DNA from: Bacteroidia bacterium
GTDB lineage: Bacteria; Bacteroidota; Bacteroidia; B-17B0; Aurantibacillaceae
Length of the DNA stretch: 34,630 nt
Reading direction: 5' to 3'
NCBI GenBank assembly: GCA_026418315.1
Contig: JAOABO010000005.1
Span: forward strand, 1-34,630
Below are positions 1 through 7,528 of this stretch, piece after piece; within the stretch, counting starts at the first letter, position 1, and each line of letters starts with the position of its first letter. Made by a program: the position numbers and the translations under genes. Under the pieces are notes generated by a model that made no database searches, was not told where the DNA came from, and saw nothing but the letters and a program-made list of their open reading frames with translations.

Positions 1-335
1 GCTTTAAAGAATTGAGATTTTGCTTCATCAAACTTTCCCTTGTACCACAATACTTTTCCATATCCTACATAATTCATAGGATAAGTAGGATTTTTTTCAA
101 TCCCTTTTTGATAATAATACAATGCACTATCCAAAAACTCTTTTTTGAAATAATTTTCTCCTAAATAAAAGTATAGTTCTCCTTTGTCAGGCGATTGCTT
201 GATTAAACTTAAAAATTCAGAAGTGGCAGCATCTAATTGTTCATTATTGGTTTTTTTAATTGCACTCTCTAAAGATTGTGAAAAAAAGACCGATACATTA
301 ATGATTAATAATAATGCAACTGATGATATCTTCAT
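1..335 (-). CDS. TPR-repeat protein, exported (3' end outside window)
   Basis: This minus-strand reading frame opens with ATG at 335 and runs off the left edge, giving about 111 residues. The first roughly 20 residues (MKISSVALLLIINVSVFFSQ) look like a signal peptide. What follows resembles tetratricopeptide helices: an ELYFYLGENYFKK segment, then a DSALYYYQKGIEKNPTYP segment and a YVGYGKVLWYKGKFDEAKSQF segment, each with the small/large residue spacing of TPRs. TPR proteins act as protein-interaction scaffolds, and an exported one would sit in the periplasm or on a membrane. Nothing here identifies the partner. A good TAnnTTTG box lies about 37 bases upstream of the start. The function is unknown. 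Confidence 0.75.
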   Translation of the reverse strand, partial: MKISSVALLLIINVSVFFSQSLESAIKKTNNEQLDAATSEFLSLIKQSPDKGELYFYLGENYFKKEFLDSALYYYQKGIEKNPTYPMNYVGYGKVLWYKGKFDEAKSQFFK

Positions 336-371
336 AAAAATTGTTTTTTTAGTATTTACTAAAAATCGTTC

Positions 372-379
372 CAAACTTA
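372..379 (-). promoter_or_regulatory. -7 promoter box for the TPR gene
   Basis: The minus strand reads TAAGTTTG, an exact match to the Bacteroidota -7 consensus TAnnTTTG, about 37 bases upstream of the TPR gene ATG. No clear -33 TTG was seen at the usual spacing. Confidence 0.5.
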
Positions 380-416
380 ATCAACAACAATACTTGCATG
401 TTAATTAAATATAAAT

Positions 417-441
417 TACACCTTTGAGATTTTAAGGTGTA
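417..441 (-). terminator. Probable terminator of the PUR-family gene
   Basis: An 8-bp inverted repeat (TACACCTT / AAGGTGTA, 9-base loop) lies a few bases past the stop of the PUR-family gene. On the minus strand it is followed by a T-rich stretch (AATTTATATTTAATT). It fits a weak rho-independent terminator separating that gene from the TPR gene. Confidence 0.5.
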
Positions 442-447
442 CTAATT

Positions 448-708
448 TTATTTTGCCTGAATTTCTGCAACAGCATCCTGTAAGGCAGATAAAAATTTAT
501 CAAAATCTTCAGGATATAAAAATATTTTATGCTTTTCAAATCTGAAATTCCCTTCATCGTCCATTATTTTTTTCTTTTCTGTAATAGTAATGTACGATTG
601 ATTGGTGGTTCTGGTTTCTTTAATGTCAATGTAATAAGTACGTTTACCCGCTTTTATTACTCTTGCATTGCCGTTGTCAAATTCCTGACTTTGTTCCATA
701 AAATTCAT
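448..708 (-). CDS. PUR family DNA/RNA-binding protein (DUF3276)
   Basis: The 86-residue protein matches the small Bacteroidota PUR-alpha-like family (DUF3276). These proteins have a single PUR repeat with a beta-sheet-plus-helix fold that binds single-stranded DNA or RNA. Typical features are the core RTYYIDIKET, the basic stretch ITEKKKIMDDEGNFRFEKHK and the IFLYPEDFDKFLSAL helix near the C-terminus. The cellular role in Bacteroidota is poorly defined, and a related Borrelia protein is a nucleic-acid-binding regulator. Met4 (699) is an alternative start. A degenerate -7 box lies upstream and a hairpin terminator downstream, so the gene is probably monocistronic. Confidence 0.85.
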   Translation of the reverse strand: MNFMEQSQEFDNGNARVIKAGKRTYYIDIKETRTTNQSYITITEKKKIMDDEGNFRFEKHKIFLYPEDFDKFLSALQDAVAEIQAK

Positions 709-727
709 AATTATTCTTCTTTGGTGG

Positions 728-735
728 CAAGTATA
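728..735 (-). promoter_or_regulatory. Weak -7 box for the PUR-family gene
   Basis: The minus strand reads TATACTTG, one mismatch from TAnnTTTG, 20 bases upstream of the first ATG. No -33 element was recognised. Confidence 0.3.
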
Positions 736-831
736 AGTAAATTATTTTTTAGAATAAAATTTTATTGGACTGCTTTTTCAAACAGGGAGACAACTGAACC
801 AGTCATCTTCATTTATTTATACACAACAAAC

Positions 832-862
832 TTGGAAATAGAAAATAATTAAACTACCTTTG
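832..862 (+). promoter_or_regulatory. Promoter of the aldehyde dehydrogenase gene
   Basis: TTGG at 832-835 and TACCTTTG at 855-862 are separated by 19 bases, matching the Bacteroidota -33/-7 arrangement. The box includes the TTG that an ORF finder could take as a start codon, so translation must begin at the ATG at 881. Confidence 0.65.
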
Positions 863-880
863 CCAAAATTTTTTTTAACT

Positions 881-2434
881 ATGAGCACTGTATTAGAAAG
901 TTCTATCAATATTGAAAAAGTATTACAAAATTTAAACATCAAGACCACCAATTACGGTGTAAGTACCGGAAATAATTGGTTTGGAAACGGTGGTCACATA
1001 GAATCATATAGTCCTGTAGATGGAAAACTTATTAGTAAAGTAACTACTGCCACTGTTGAAAATTACAATAAAGTGATTAAAACAGCTTTAGACGCATTTG
1101 TATACTGGAGAAATGTTCCTGCCCCAAAACGAGGAGAAATAATTCGTCAGTTTGGAAATAAATTAAGAGAAAAGAAAAATGATTTAGGTAAATTGGTGTC
1201 TTATGAAATGGGTAAGTCCTTACAAGAAGGTTACGGAGAAGTACAAGAAATGATTGACATCTGTGATTTTGCAGTAGGACTGTCCAGACAATTATATGGC
1301 TTGACTATGCATAGTGAAAGGCCACAACACCGAATGTATGAACAATGGCATCCATTAGGCATTGTAGGTATTATATCCTCGTTTAATTTTCCTGTTGCTG
1401 TTTGGAGCTGGAATTTTGCAATTGCAGCAGTATGTGGAGATGTATGTATATGGAAACCATCCAGCAAAACGCCCATTTCTGCCATTGCTGTACAAAATAT
1501 TTTCAATGAAGTAATCAAAGAAAACAATTTACCTGAAGGCATTTCTTCATTAATTGTTTGTGACAGAAAAATAGGCGATTTATTAGTCAATGATCATCAT
1601 GTTCCTTTAATAAGTGCCACTGGCTCTACAGCAATGGGTAGAGAAATCGGACAAAAAGTTGCTAAAAGATTCGGAAAAACGATATTAGAATTAGGTGGCA
1701 ATAATGCCATTATTGTTACTCCTTCTGCAGATTTAGACCTTGCCATTCCTGCTATTGTATTCGGAGCAGTAGGTACAGCAGGACAAAGATGCACTACAAC
1801 CCGCCGCCTGATTATTCATGAAAGTATTTATCAGGATGTAAAACAAAGATTAATTAACGCTTATAAACAATTAAGAATAGGAAATCCATTAGACCCACAA
1901 AATCATGTAGGCCCCCTCATAGATAAAGCAGCCGTTAAAACATATCTTAATGCTATTGAGCAAATAATAGCACAGGGTGGTAAAATGGTGGTGCCCGGTG
2001 GTGTATTGGAAGGACCTGGTTATGAAAGCGAATGTTATGTAAAACCCTGCATAGCAGAAGTAAACCCTGAAATGGGAATTGTTCAGGAAGAAACCTTTGC
2101 TCCTATTTTATATTTAATGAAATATCAAACACTGGAAGAAGCTATAGAAATTCAAAACAGCGTTCCTCAAGGTCTCTCATCTTCCATTATGTCTTTGAAT
2201 TTAAGAGAAGTAGAATACTTTTTATCTGTCAATGGTAGCGATTGTGGGATTGCTAATGTCAATATAGGTACCTCTGGTGCTGAAATTGGCGGAGCTTTTG
2301 GAGGAGAAAAAGAAACCGGCGGAGGTAGAGAAAGTGGCTCTGACTCCTGGAAAGCATATATGAGAAGACAAACCAATACTATTAATTTTGGTACTCAATT
2401 ACCATTAGCACAAGGGATAAAATTTGAAATTTAA
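881..2434 (+). CDS. Aldehyde dehydrogenase, ALDH7 (aminoadipate-semialdehyde dehydrogenase-like)
   Basis: The 517-residue protein is a full-length NAD-dependent aldehyde dehydrogenase that oxidises an aldehyde to a carboxylate in the cytoplasm. The general-base Glu270 sits in ELGGNN and the nucleophile Cys304 in GQRCTTTRR. The cofactor-binding segment SATGSTAMGREIGQKVAKRFG and the C-terminal FGGEKETGGGRESGSDSWK, with its GRESGSD signature, are those of the ALDH7/antiquitin group. In that group the usual substrate is alpha-aminoadipic semialdehyde in lysine breakdown, but the substrate here is inferred from family only. The ATG at 881 is chosen because the upstream TTG lies inside the promoter. 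The prolyl isomerase gene follows after 49 bases and may be cotranscribed. Confidence 0.85.
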   Translation: MSTVLESSINIEKVLQNLNIKTTNYGVSTGNNWFGNGGHIESYSPVDGKLISKVTTATVENYNKVIKTALDAFVYWRNVPAPKRGEIIRQFGNKLREKKNDLGKLVSYEMGKSLQEGYGEVQEMIDICDFAVGLSRQLYGLTMHSERPQHRMYEQWHPLGIVGIISSFNFPVAVWSWNFAIAAVCGDVCIWKPSSKTPISAIAVQNIFNEVIKENNLPEGISSLIVCDRKIGDLLVNDHHVPLISATGSTAMGREIGQKVAKRFGKTILELGGNNAIIVTPSADLDLAIPAIVFGAVGTAGQRCTTTRRLIIHESIYQDVKQRLINAYKQLRIGNPLDPQNHVGPLIDKAAVKTYLNAIEQIIAQGGKMVVPGGVLEGPGYESECYVKPCIAEVNPEMGIVQEETFAPILYLMKYQTLEEAIEIQNSVPQGLSSSIMSLNLREVEYFLSVNGSDCGIANVNIGTSGAEIGGAFGGEKETGGGRESGSDSWKAYMRRQTNTINFGTQLPLAQGIKFEI

Positions 2435-2483
2435 AATCAATCATCAACCCATCACGAAAAAACGTGATATAAAAACACAAATC

Positions 2484-3005
2484 ATGAAAGCAGAAAACAA
2501 CAAAGTAGTGGCTGTAAATTATACATTACACGCCCAAAAGGGTAATGAACCCGAAAAATTCATTGAGCAAACATCTTCTGAAAATCCTTTTGTATTTTTA
2601 TTCGGAGGTCAGCAAGTTATTCCTGATTTTGAAAAAAATTTAGAAGGCAAAACAGCAGGAGATAGTTTTGATTTCACAATTAATGCCGAAAATGCTTATG
2701 GAATGCCCGAAGCAGATTACATTGTAAAATTAGATAAAACCATTTTTGTAAGAGATGGTGAATTTGACCATGAAAACATTAAAGTAGGTAACGATGTGCC
2801 TATGTATGATAAAGAAGGAAATGAGCTAATAGGAAAAGTGGTTGAAATCGGATTAGAACATGTAACCATGGATTTTAACCATCCATTAGCAGGTTACAAT
2901 TTACACTTTACAGGAACTATTAAATCTGTAAGAGAAGCAACTCCTGAAGAATTATCACACGGACATGCACATGGCCTTACAGGCAACGAAGAGCATTTGC
3001 ATTAA
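2484..3005 (+). CDS. SlyD-like FKBP-type peptidyl-prolyl isomerase
   Basis: The 173-residue protein catalyses cis-trans isomerisation of peptidyl-proline bonds and probably acts as a folding helper in the cytoplasm. The N-terminal strand VAVNYTLHAQKG, the FLFGGQQVIPDFEKNLEGKTAGD segment and the inserted-in-flap region (about residues 70-125) match SlyD-type FKBPs, as does DFNHPLAGYNLHFTG near residue 140. The tail is histidine-rich (SHGHAHGLTGNEEHLH), a shorter version of the metal-binding tail of SlyD. The ATG at 2484 is preferred over an earlier in-frame ATG at 2424 because the extra 20 residues overlap the upstream gene and do not look like FKBP sequence. Confidence 0.85.
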   Translation: MKAENNKVVAVNYTLHAQKGNEPEKFIEQTSSENPFVFLFGGQQVIPDFEKNLEGKTAGDSFDFTINAENAYGMPEADYIVKLDKTIFVRDGEFDHENIKVGNDVPMYDKEGNELIGKVVEIGLEHVTMDFNHPLAGYNLHFTGTIKSVREATPEELSHGHAHGLTGNEEHLH

Positions 3006-3028
3006 TAGCGGCTCGTTATTAAAACTCA

Positions 3029-3061
3029 AAAGGTCTTTCACATTACGAAAGACCTTTTTTT
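3029..3061 (+). terminator. Rho-independent terminator after the prolyl isomerase gene
   Basis: AAAGGTCTTTC and GAAAGACCTTT form a perfect 11-bp stem with a 7-base loop, running into a T tract. It lies between two convergent genes. The reverse strand has a poorer T tract but could also stop the histidine kinase transcript. Confidence 0.9.
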
Positions 3062-3087
3062 ATAAGTATAATACTATAACTCTATCT

Positions 3088-4230
3088 TTATTTTTTAATA
3101 CTAATGTAGTACCTTGAATCTTGTTCTGTTGGATATGTTACTTCAAAACCTGAACTATCTGCTAAATCCTTTATTATACTTAATCCTAAAGATAAACCTG
3201 ATTTAAGCATTTGTTCAAAGTTAAATCTATTACATTGATCTCCAATAATAATTTCTGATTGATGATTGTTTAATACATGCATTCTTAATTCAAAAATACC
3301 TGACTGAGGAATAACACAGTACTTTAATGAGTTCAAAAATATTTCAGTTATAATAATTCCAAGATGGATAGATTGGCTGGCAGGAATTTCAAACTTTTTA
3401 TCGGTAATTTTAAATTTAAACTTAGATTTTAGTTCAGGATAGCTAGAAGTAAATTCTTCGCAAAGTTTTTTCAAATACTCACTTAAATTAACCTGACTGT
3501 ATTGTTCAGATTCCAATAATAACTCATGCACCTTAAGCATAGAAAATATCTGATGCTCAAAGGTTTCAAAAATTTCAACCGGCTCCTTTATATTACTTTG
3601 TTTGCTTAACCTCAATAAACTAACCAAAACAGAAAAATTGTTTTTTACCCTATGATTTAATTCTTTAATAATGAGTTCTTTTTCTTTTAATGAACGTTCT
3701 AATTTTTTCTGAATATTTTTTCTTTTAATATTCTCAATATGAGTAATAGTTAACTGTGCAAGGGCCATTGCAAACAATTGTTCTTGTTCACTAAACTCGC
3801 GGGGGATATTTCCTGTTTTTTCAAAACACATAACACCTATCAGTTTTCCATTCAAACGCATAGGTATATCCATCAAAGAAATAACATTATGTTCCTTAGC
3901 ATAATTACCAGACAATTCATAAGTAGCCGGATGAGTGTGTATATTAGGTGCTAAAATAATTTTATCCTCTTTCAGGTGCTGAAAATAATTTGGAATATCC
4001 TTTTCATATATCCAGGAATGATGTTTAAATTGATTATATCTTGTATCGTATTCTGCAATAGAATAAATAGCGTTTCTGTCTTCATTTAAAAGCCATATAT
4101 TAATTCTTTCTATTTTGAGAAAATCTGTTGCTCTTGAAACAAACTGATGCATCAATCTCCATATACCATCATTGGAAAACTCGTCCACTTCAATTTTACT
4201 TAAACAATCTAATTCGTCTATTGTAAGCAT
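3088..4230 (-). CDS. GAF-domain sensor histidine kinase (HisKA_2 type)
   Basis: The 380-residue protein has no membrane segment, so it is probably a cytoplasmic sensor. Residues about 15-165 look like a GAF domain and residues 170-190 a coiled-coil linker. The dimerisation/phosphoacceptor helix carries LNHRVKNN with His193, the HisKA_2/HWE-like signature. The ATPase N-box is intact (Glu296, Asn300 in ITEIFLNSLKY), and a G-rich GLSLGL is at 345-350. The usual DxGxG box is replaced by D331-Q-C-N-R, so nucleotide binding may be altered. No response regulator is adjacent, so it is an orphan kinase. Its ligand is unknown. Confidence 0.8.
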   Translation of the reverse strand: MLTIDELDCLSKIEVDEFSNDGIWRLMHQFVSRATDFLKIERINIWLLNEDRNAIYSIAEYDTRYNQFKHHSWIYEKDIPNYFQHLKEDKIILAPNIHTHPATYELSGNYAKEHNVISLMDIPMRLNGKLIGVMCFEKTGNIPREFSEQEQLFAMALAQLTITHIENIKRKNIQKKLERSLKEKELIIKELNHRVKNNFSVLVSLLRLSKQSNIKEPVEIFETFEHQIFSMLKVHELLLESEQYSQVNLSEYLKKLCEEFTSSYPELKSKFKFKITDKKFEIPASQSIHLGIIITEIFLNSLKYCVIPQSGIFELRMHVLNNHQSEIIIGDQCNRFNFEQMLKSGLSLGLSIIKDLADSSGFEVTYPTEQDSRYYISIKK

Positions 4231-4364
4231 TATTTGAGTGTTAAAATATTATTCCAATTTGAAAATATTTCGTAAATATAAAGAATAGTTTACACTCAAA
4301 AAAATTTTTGTTGCAAAAAATAAACGAATGAAAAACAAAAAAGAACTTACCTTCCTAGAGGTAT

Positions 4365-4382
4365 AAAAAAGTAAACTTACTT
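4365..4382 (-). terminator. Possible terminator of rpsU
   Basis: On the minus strand AAGTAAGTTTACTT, a short AT-rich hairpin, runs directly into TTTTTT. A second small inverted repeat (ATACTT/AAGTAT, 4384-4399) lies between it and the rpsU stop. The stem is weak. Confidence 0.4.
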
Positions 4383-4409
4383 AATACTTGAATAAGTATC
4401 AGATAACTA

Positions 4410-4607
4410 TTATAACTCTAATTCGCTTCTGCGAATCTTTTCTCTGATAATAGCCCTGTTAATGACTTCTTTTTTTCTTTCAGAGGGCTTTTTGTAATAC
4501 ATTCTTTCTCTTAATTGTTTAAGAATGCCTACTCTTTCAAACTTTTTTTTGTACTTCTTTAATGCTTTTTCAACGGTGTCGCCTTCTTTAATTGGTATTA
4601 TCAACAT
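4410..4607 (-). CDS. rpsU: 30S ribosomal protein S21
   Basis: The 65-residue basic protein matches bacterial S21, a small-subunit protein near the anti-Shine-Dalgarno region of 16S rRNA. The start MLIIPIKEGDTVEKALKKYK, the central FERVGILKQLRERMYYKKPSE and the basic tail are typical, and the length is usual for Bacteroidota S21. A -33/-7 pair lies just upstream, overlapping the end of the LOG-family gene, so rpsU is probably transcribed alone as well as from upstream. Confidence 0.95.
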   Translation of the reverse strand: MLIIPIKEGDTVEKALKKYKKKFERVGILKQLRERMYYKKPSERKKEVINRAIIREKIRRSELEL

Positions 4608-4629
4608 AATAATTAAAAATTTTGAGCTG

Positions 4630-4661
4630 CAATTATACGAAACAATTTAAATACAAACAAA
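4630..4661 (-). promoter_or_regulatory. Probable rpsU promoter
   Basis: The minus strand shows TTTG (4658-4661), 20 bases, then TATAATTG (4630-4637), one mismatch from TAnnTTTG. The ATG is about 22 bases downstream. Confidence 0.45.
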
Positions 4662-4667
4662 TTTATT

Positions 4668-5390
4668 TCAGAAATTTGGTTTTAATGTGTATTTTTTATA
4701 AAAATCGGTAATATACTTTACAACATCAGCAGGTTCGTCTAACACTGCAAATAAGTCCAAATCGGGCTCTGAAATATTATGTTCTTTTTCTAACATGGTT
4801 TTCTTCATCCATTCTATTAATCCATGCCAGTATTCACTACCTACTAATACTATAGGAAAATGGGCTATTTTGCTGGTTTGAATCAGCGTAAGAGATTCAA
4901 AGAGTTCATCCATCGTTCCAAACCCTCCCGGAAGTCCAATAAAACCCTGTGAATACTTAAGAAAAATGGTTTTTCGAACAAAGAAAAAATCAAAATTCAA
5001 AATTTTATCAAAGTCCACATAATCATTATGCTTTTGTTCAAAAGGCAAAACAATGTTTAGCCCCACAGATTTCCCATTACCTCGCTGTGCCCCTTTATTA
5101 GCCGCTTCCATAATGCCAGGGCCTCCTCCGGTAATAATGCCAAAACCTTCGCGGGTAAGTAAATAGGCAATTTCTTCAGCTAATTGGTAGTATTTGGAAT
5201 GGGGTTTAGTACGGGCAGAACCAAAAATGGACACGCAAGGACCAATTTTAGACATTTTTTCAAAGCTAGTAACAAATTCGCCCATTATTCTGAATACTTG
5301 CCAGCTGTCATAGGCCTTGATTTCGTGCCATTCCTTGGGGGCTAAGGCCTTACGAATTTTTTCTTCTTCCTGTCTTTCTTTTTCAGTCAT
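4668..5390 (-). CDS. LOG family protein (TIGR00730)
   Basis: The 240-residue protein has the two LOG-family signatures: GGGPGIMEAANKGA (88-101) and PGGFGTMDE (154-162). Family members hydrolyse nucleoside 5'-monophosphates of the cytokinin type to free base plus ribose phosphate. The older annotation as lysine decarboxylase is not supported by biochemistry on the family. The physiological substrate in bacteria without cytokinin signalling is uncertain. The N-terminal about 45 residues form a charged extension common in Bacteroidota versions. The start overlaps the ruvX stop in an ATGA, indicating translational coupling. Confidence 0.85.
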   Translation of the reverse strand: MTEKERQEEEKIRKALAPKEWHEIKAYDSWQVFRIMGEFVTSFEKMSKIGPCVSIFGSARTKPHSKYYQLAEEIAYLLTREGFGIITGGGPGIMEAANKGAQRGNGKSVGLNIVLPFEQKHNDYVDFDKILNFDFFFVRKTIFLKYSQGFIGLPGGFGTMDELFESLTLIQTSKIAHFPIVLVGSEYWHGLIEWMKKTMLEKEHNISEPDLDLFAVLDEPADVVKYITDFYKKYTLKPNF

Positions 5391-5827
5391 TGTTTTTTAT
5401 TTTTGTTTTGAGAGTAATCAAGATAGTTTTGTAACAATATAGTAGCAGAAATAAGGTCGGTATTAGATTTATTTTGCCGCTCTGTTTTTTTAGTATTGGT
5501 CAAAATGAGTGTTTGTTGTGCCATTTTGGATGTTAATCGTTCATCAAATGTTTCAATGAGCAAATTTGGGAATTCTTTTATTAGTTGGTCAATAAATGTT
5601 TGTACTAATTTTGTTGTGTTAGTAATTTCTGACTTCATATTAACGGGATAACCTACTACAATCGTATCAATGTCTTTTTCAATAACAATTTTTTTCAATT
5701 CTACTATAATAGTATCTGATTGTATAACCGTAAAGGCATTAGCAATGATTTTAAGTGGGTCGCTGATGGCAATTCCACATCTTTTTATTCCATAATCTAT
5801 TGCAAGCACACGGGGCATTCTTTGCAT
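5387..5827 (-). CDS. ruvX: Putative pre-16S rRNA nuclease / Holliday junction resolvase RuvX (YqgF)
   Basis: The 146-residue RNase H-fold protein carries the family motifs AIDYGIKRCGIAISDP near the start, VVGYPVNMKSE in the middle, and FDERLTSKMAQ and DLISATILLQNYLD at the end, with the conserved acidic residues present. YqgF proteins process the 5' end of 16S rRNA, and a role in Holliday junction resolution was proposed from structure. Met1 overlaps the SDR stop as TAATG. Met4 (5818) would give the common MPRVLAIDYG start. It ends in an ATGA overlap with the LOG gene. Confidence 0.9.
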   Translation of the reverse strand: MQRMPRVLAIDYGIKRCGIAISDPLKIIANAFTVIQSDTIIVELKKIVIEKDIDTIVVGYPVNMKSEITNTTKLVQTFIDQLIKEFPNLLIETFDERLTSKMAQQTLILTNTKKTERQNKSNTDLISATILLQNYLDYSQNKNKKQ

Positions 5828-6849
5828 TATTTTTTTTGTTCCTGAAGAAATTTTTCTGATACCTTGTAAATATATGGTTTGATTGGACGAAAATTATAAT
5901 TCAAAGTGCTTTTAATCAATGTATTATCATAATAATTTTTCATAAATGCTCCTTGTACGGTTGCTTTAGTAAAATTAGGTTCATATTTTTTATTTAATGA
6001 TGAGTAAACATCTTCTATCCATTTTGCCAAATATAATATTCCTTTGGGTGCTGCATATTTGGGCTTTGATTGAGATAGTGATATATGCAACTCTTCCAAT
6101 ATTTCTTTGAAGGAATAGTTATTTTCAATCAATACAAATCTTTTTGATAAAATATTTTGTTCCATTAATTTTATCATAATTTCAACAACATCTTCTACAG
6201 CCACATATCCTGTAATGCCTGTTGTATAAAATGGAATTCCTTTATATGCTTTTTTTACCAACAATCCCCATCCGCTATTCCAATTACCCGCCCCTACTAT
6301 AATTCCAGGGTTTACAATAACGGCATTTAAACCTTCTTCAATTCCACGCCACACTTCACATTCTCCAAGATATTTAGACGTTGAATAGGCATATTCATAT
6401 TTTCCGGGTTGCCAAAACGTTTTTTCAGAAATATGCTGATGCTCAAATTGATTCAACAGCGCAGCAATTGAACTAACATAGCAAAATTTAATATCTGTAT
6501 CTATGCAAACATTCACAAGGTTAGCCGTAATTTCTACATTGGTTTTTACAAGCTGATTTCTTTTTCTGTTATCAAAAGAAATCATTCCTGCACAATGGTA
6601 CACTTCATTAATCTGATATTTATTCAATATATCTTCCATGTCATAAGGATTATGAAAATCGGGCTCAATCCACACAATGTTTGCAAATAATTCATCGGCA
6701 TTTTGATAATAATATGACAAAATTTTTTGGCATACATCCAGCTGACTACTTTTCCTTTTGCAAGCAATCACTTTTTTATTTTGCTCTAAAAGTTTGGCTA
6801 TTAAATGACTGCCTAATAAGCCGGTTGCTCCTGTTACTAATACATTCAT
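5827..6849 (-). CDS. NAD(P)-dependent extended SDR (epimerase/dehydratase-like)
   Basis: The 340-residue Rossmann protein begins with the dinucleotide-binding motif VTGATGLLGSH (GxxGxxG). It carries the catalytic YAYSTSK (YxxxK) with an upstream SSIAAL serine. The downstream VNPGIIVGAGNW matches the dihydroflavonol-4-reductase/3-beta-HSD-like branch of extended SDRs. Such enzymes reduce or oxidise a carbonyl on sugars, lipids or isoprenoids, and the substrate cannot be read from sequence. It lies one base from the membrane protein upstream and overlaps ruvX, so it is part of the gpsA run. Confidence 0.8.
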   Translation of the reverse strand: MNVLVTGATGLLGSHLIAKLLEQNKKVIACKRKSSQLDVCQKILSYYYQNADELFANIVWIEPDFHNPYDMEDILNKYQINEVYHCAGMISFDNRKRNQLVKTNVEITANLVNVCIDTDIKFCYVSSIAALLNQFEHQHISEKTFWQPGKYEYAYSTSKYLGECEVWRGIEEGLNAVIVNPGIIVGAGNWNSGWGLLVKKAYKGIPFYTTGITGYVAVEDVVEIMIKLMEQNILSKRFVLIENNYSFKEILEELHISLSQSKPKYAAPKGILYLAKWIEDVYSSLNKKYEPNFTKATVQGAFMKNYYDNTLIKSTLNYNFRPIKPYIYKVSEKFLQEQKK

Positions 6850-6850
6850 A

Positions 6851-7522
6851 TTAAAAATAATGATATGCTGTCCAAATTACAAAAATTGATGAAAGCCAAC
6901 CAATAACCCATCCAGCAAGCAGTTCAGCAAATGAGTGTGCATTGGAAAGCAAACGAATGATCATAACAACAGTACTTAAACCTACGCAAAAAATGATTTC
7001 CTTCAGATAATTTTCATCATACACCAAACTATTTCCTGCAAAAAAACCACTCAAAATTCCATAACCAGCAGCATGCAAACTCACTTTGAATTCTGAAAAA
7101 TTGAACAAAGACAAAATTAATAACGAAAAAGATAAAACACCTACTAATAATACCGATGGCCTAAACAACTCATTAAAGTATATTCCCTTCAACATATAAA
7201 AAACCAATAAATAATAAATTCCAATCAATGTAAAAAAATATCGCCTTTCAAAAGTATTGTCTAAAGTAAGAGTATGCGTAAGTCGAAAAATTTTAGATAA
7301 AAACAAAGTAATGATAGGCATCAATGTTACTAATGAAGCGTATAATACAATCCATTTGTATCTTAATTCAGCAGAAATAAAAAAACTATATATCATAGGG
7401 TAATGCTGATGACTAAAGAAAAAAATCCAAACCATCAAAAGAACCGGTAAAAAAACAGGATGAAGCATTACACTTAAAGCAAACAAAACTCTTTTAAATA
7501 ATGGATGAGATACAATGGTCAT
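6851..7522 (-). CDS. Polytopic membrane protein, PAP2-like with altered motifs
   Basis: The 223-residue protein has about six or seven hydrophobic segments. The second half is reminiscent of the PAP2 phosphatase fold: K112 and R121-P122 in place of the KxxxxxxRP motif, SLHAAG (His150) where PSGH is expected, and R190-x5-H196-x3-E200 where SRxxxxxHxxxD is expected. The spacing between R and H is right but the acid is Glu rather than Asp. It sits between gpsA (6 bases away) and the SDR gene (1 base), so it is cotranscribed. A role in phospholipid or lipid-phosphate metabolism would fit gpsA but is inference. It could instead be an unrelated membrane family. Confidence 0.6.
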   Translation of the reverse strand: MTIVSHPLFKRVLFALSVMLHPVFLPVLLMVWIFFFSHQHYPMIYSFFISAELRYKWIVLYASLVTLMPIITLFLSKIFRLTHTLTLDNTFERRYFFTLIGIYYLLVFYMLKGIYFNELFRPSVLLVGVLSFSLLILSLFNFSEFKVSLHAAGYGILSGFFAGNSLVYDENYLKEIIFCVGLSTVVMIIRLLSNAHSFAELLAGWVIGWLSSIFVIWTAYHYF

Positions 7523-7528
7523 TCAAGG

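Noticed and set aside
860..880. TTG start giving seven extra residues on the aldehyde dehydrogenase
   Set aside because: The TTG is part of the TACCTTTG promoter box, and the ATG at 881 fits both promoter spacing and family start.
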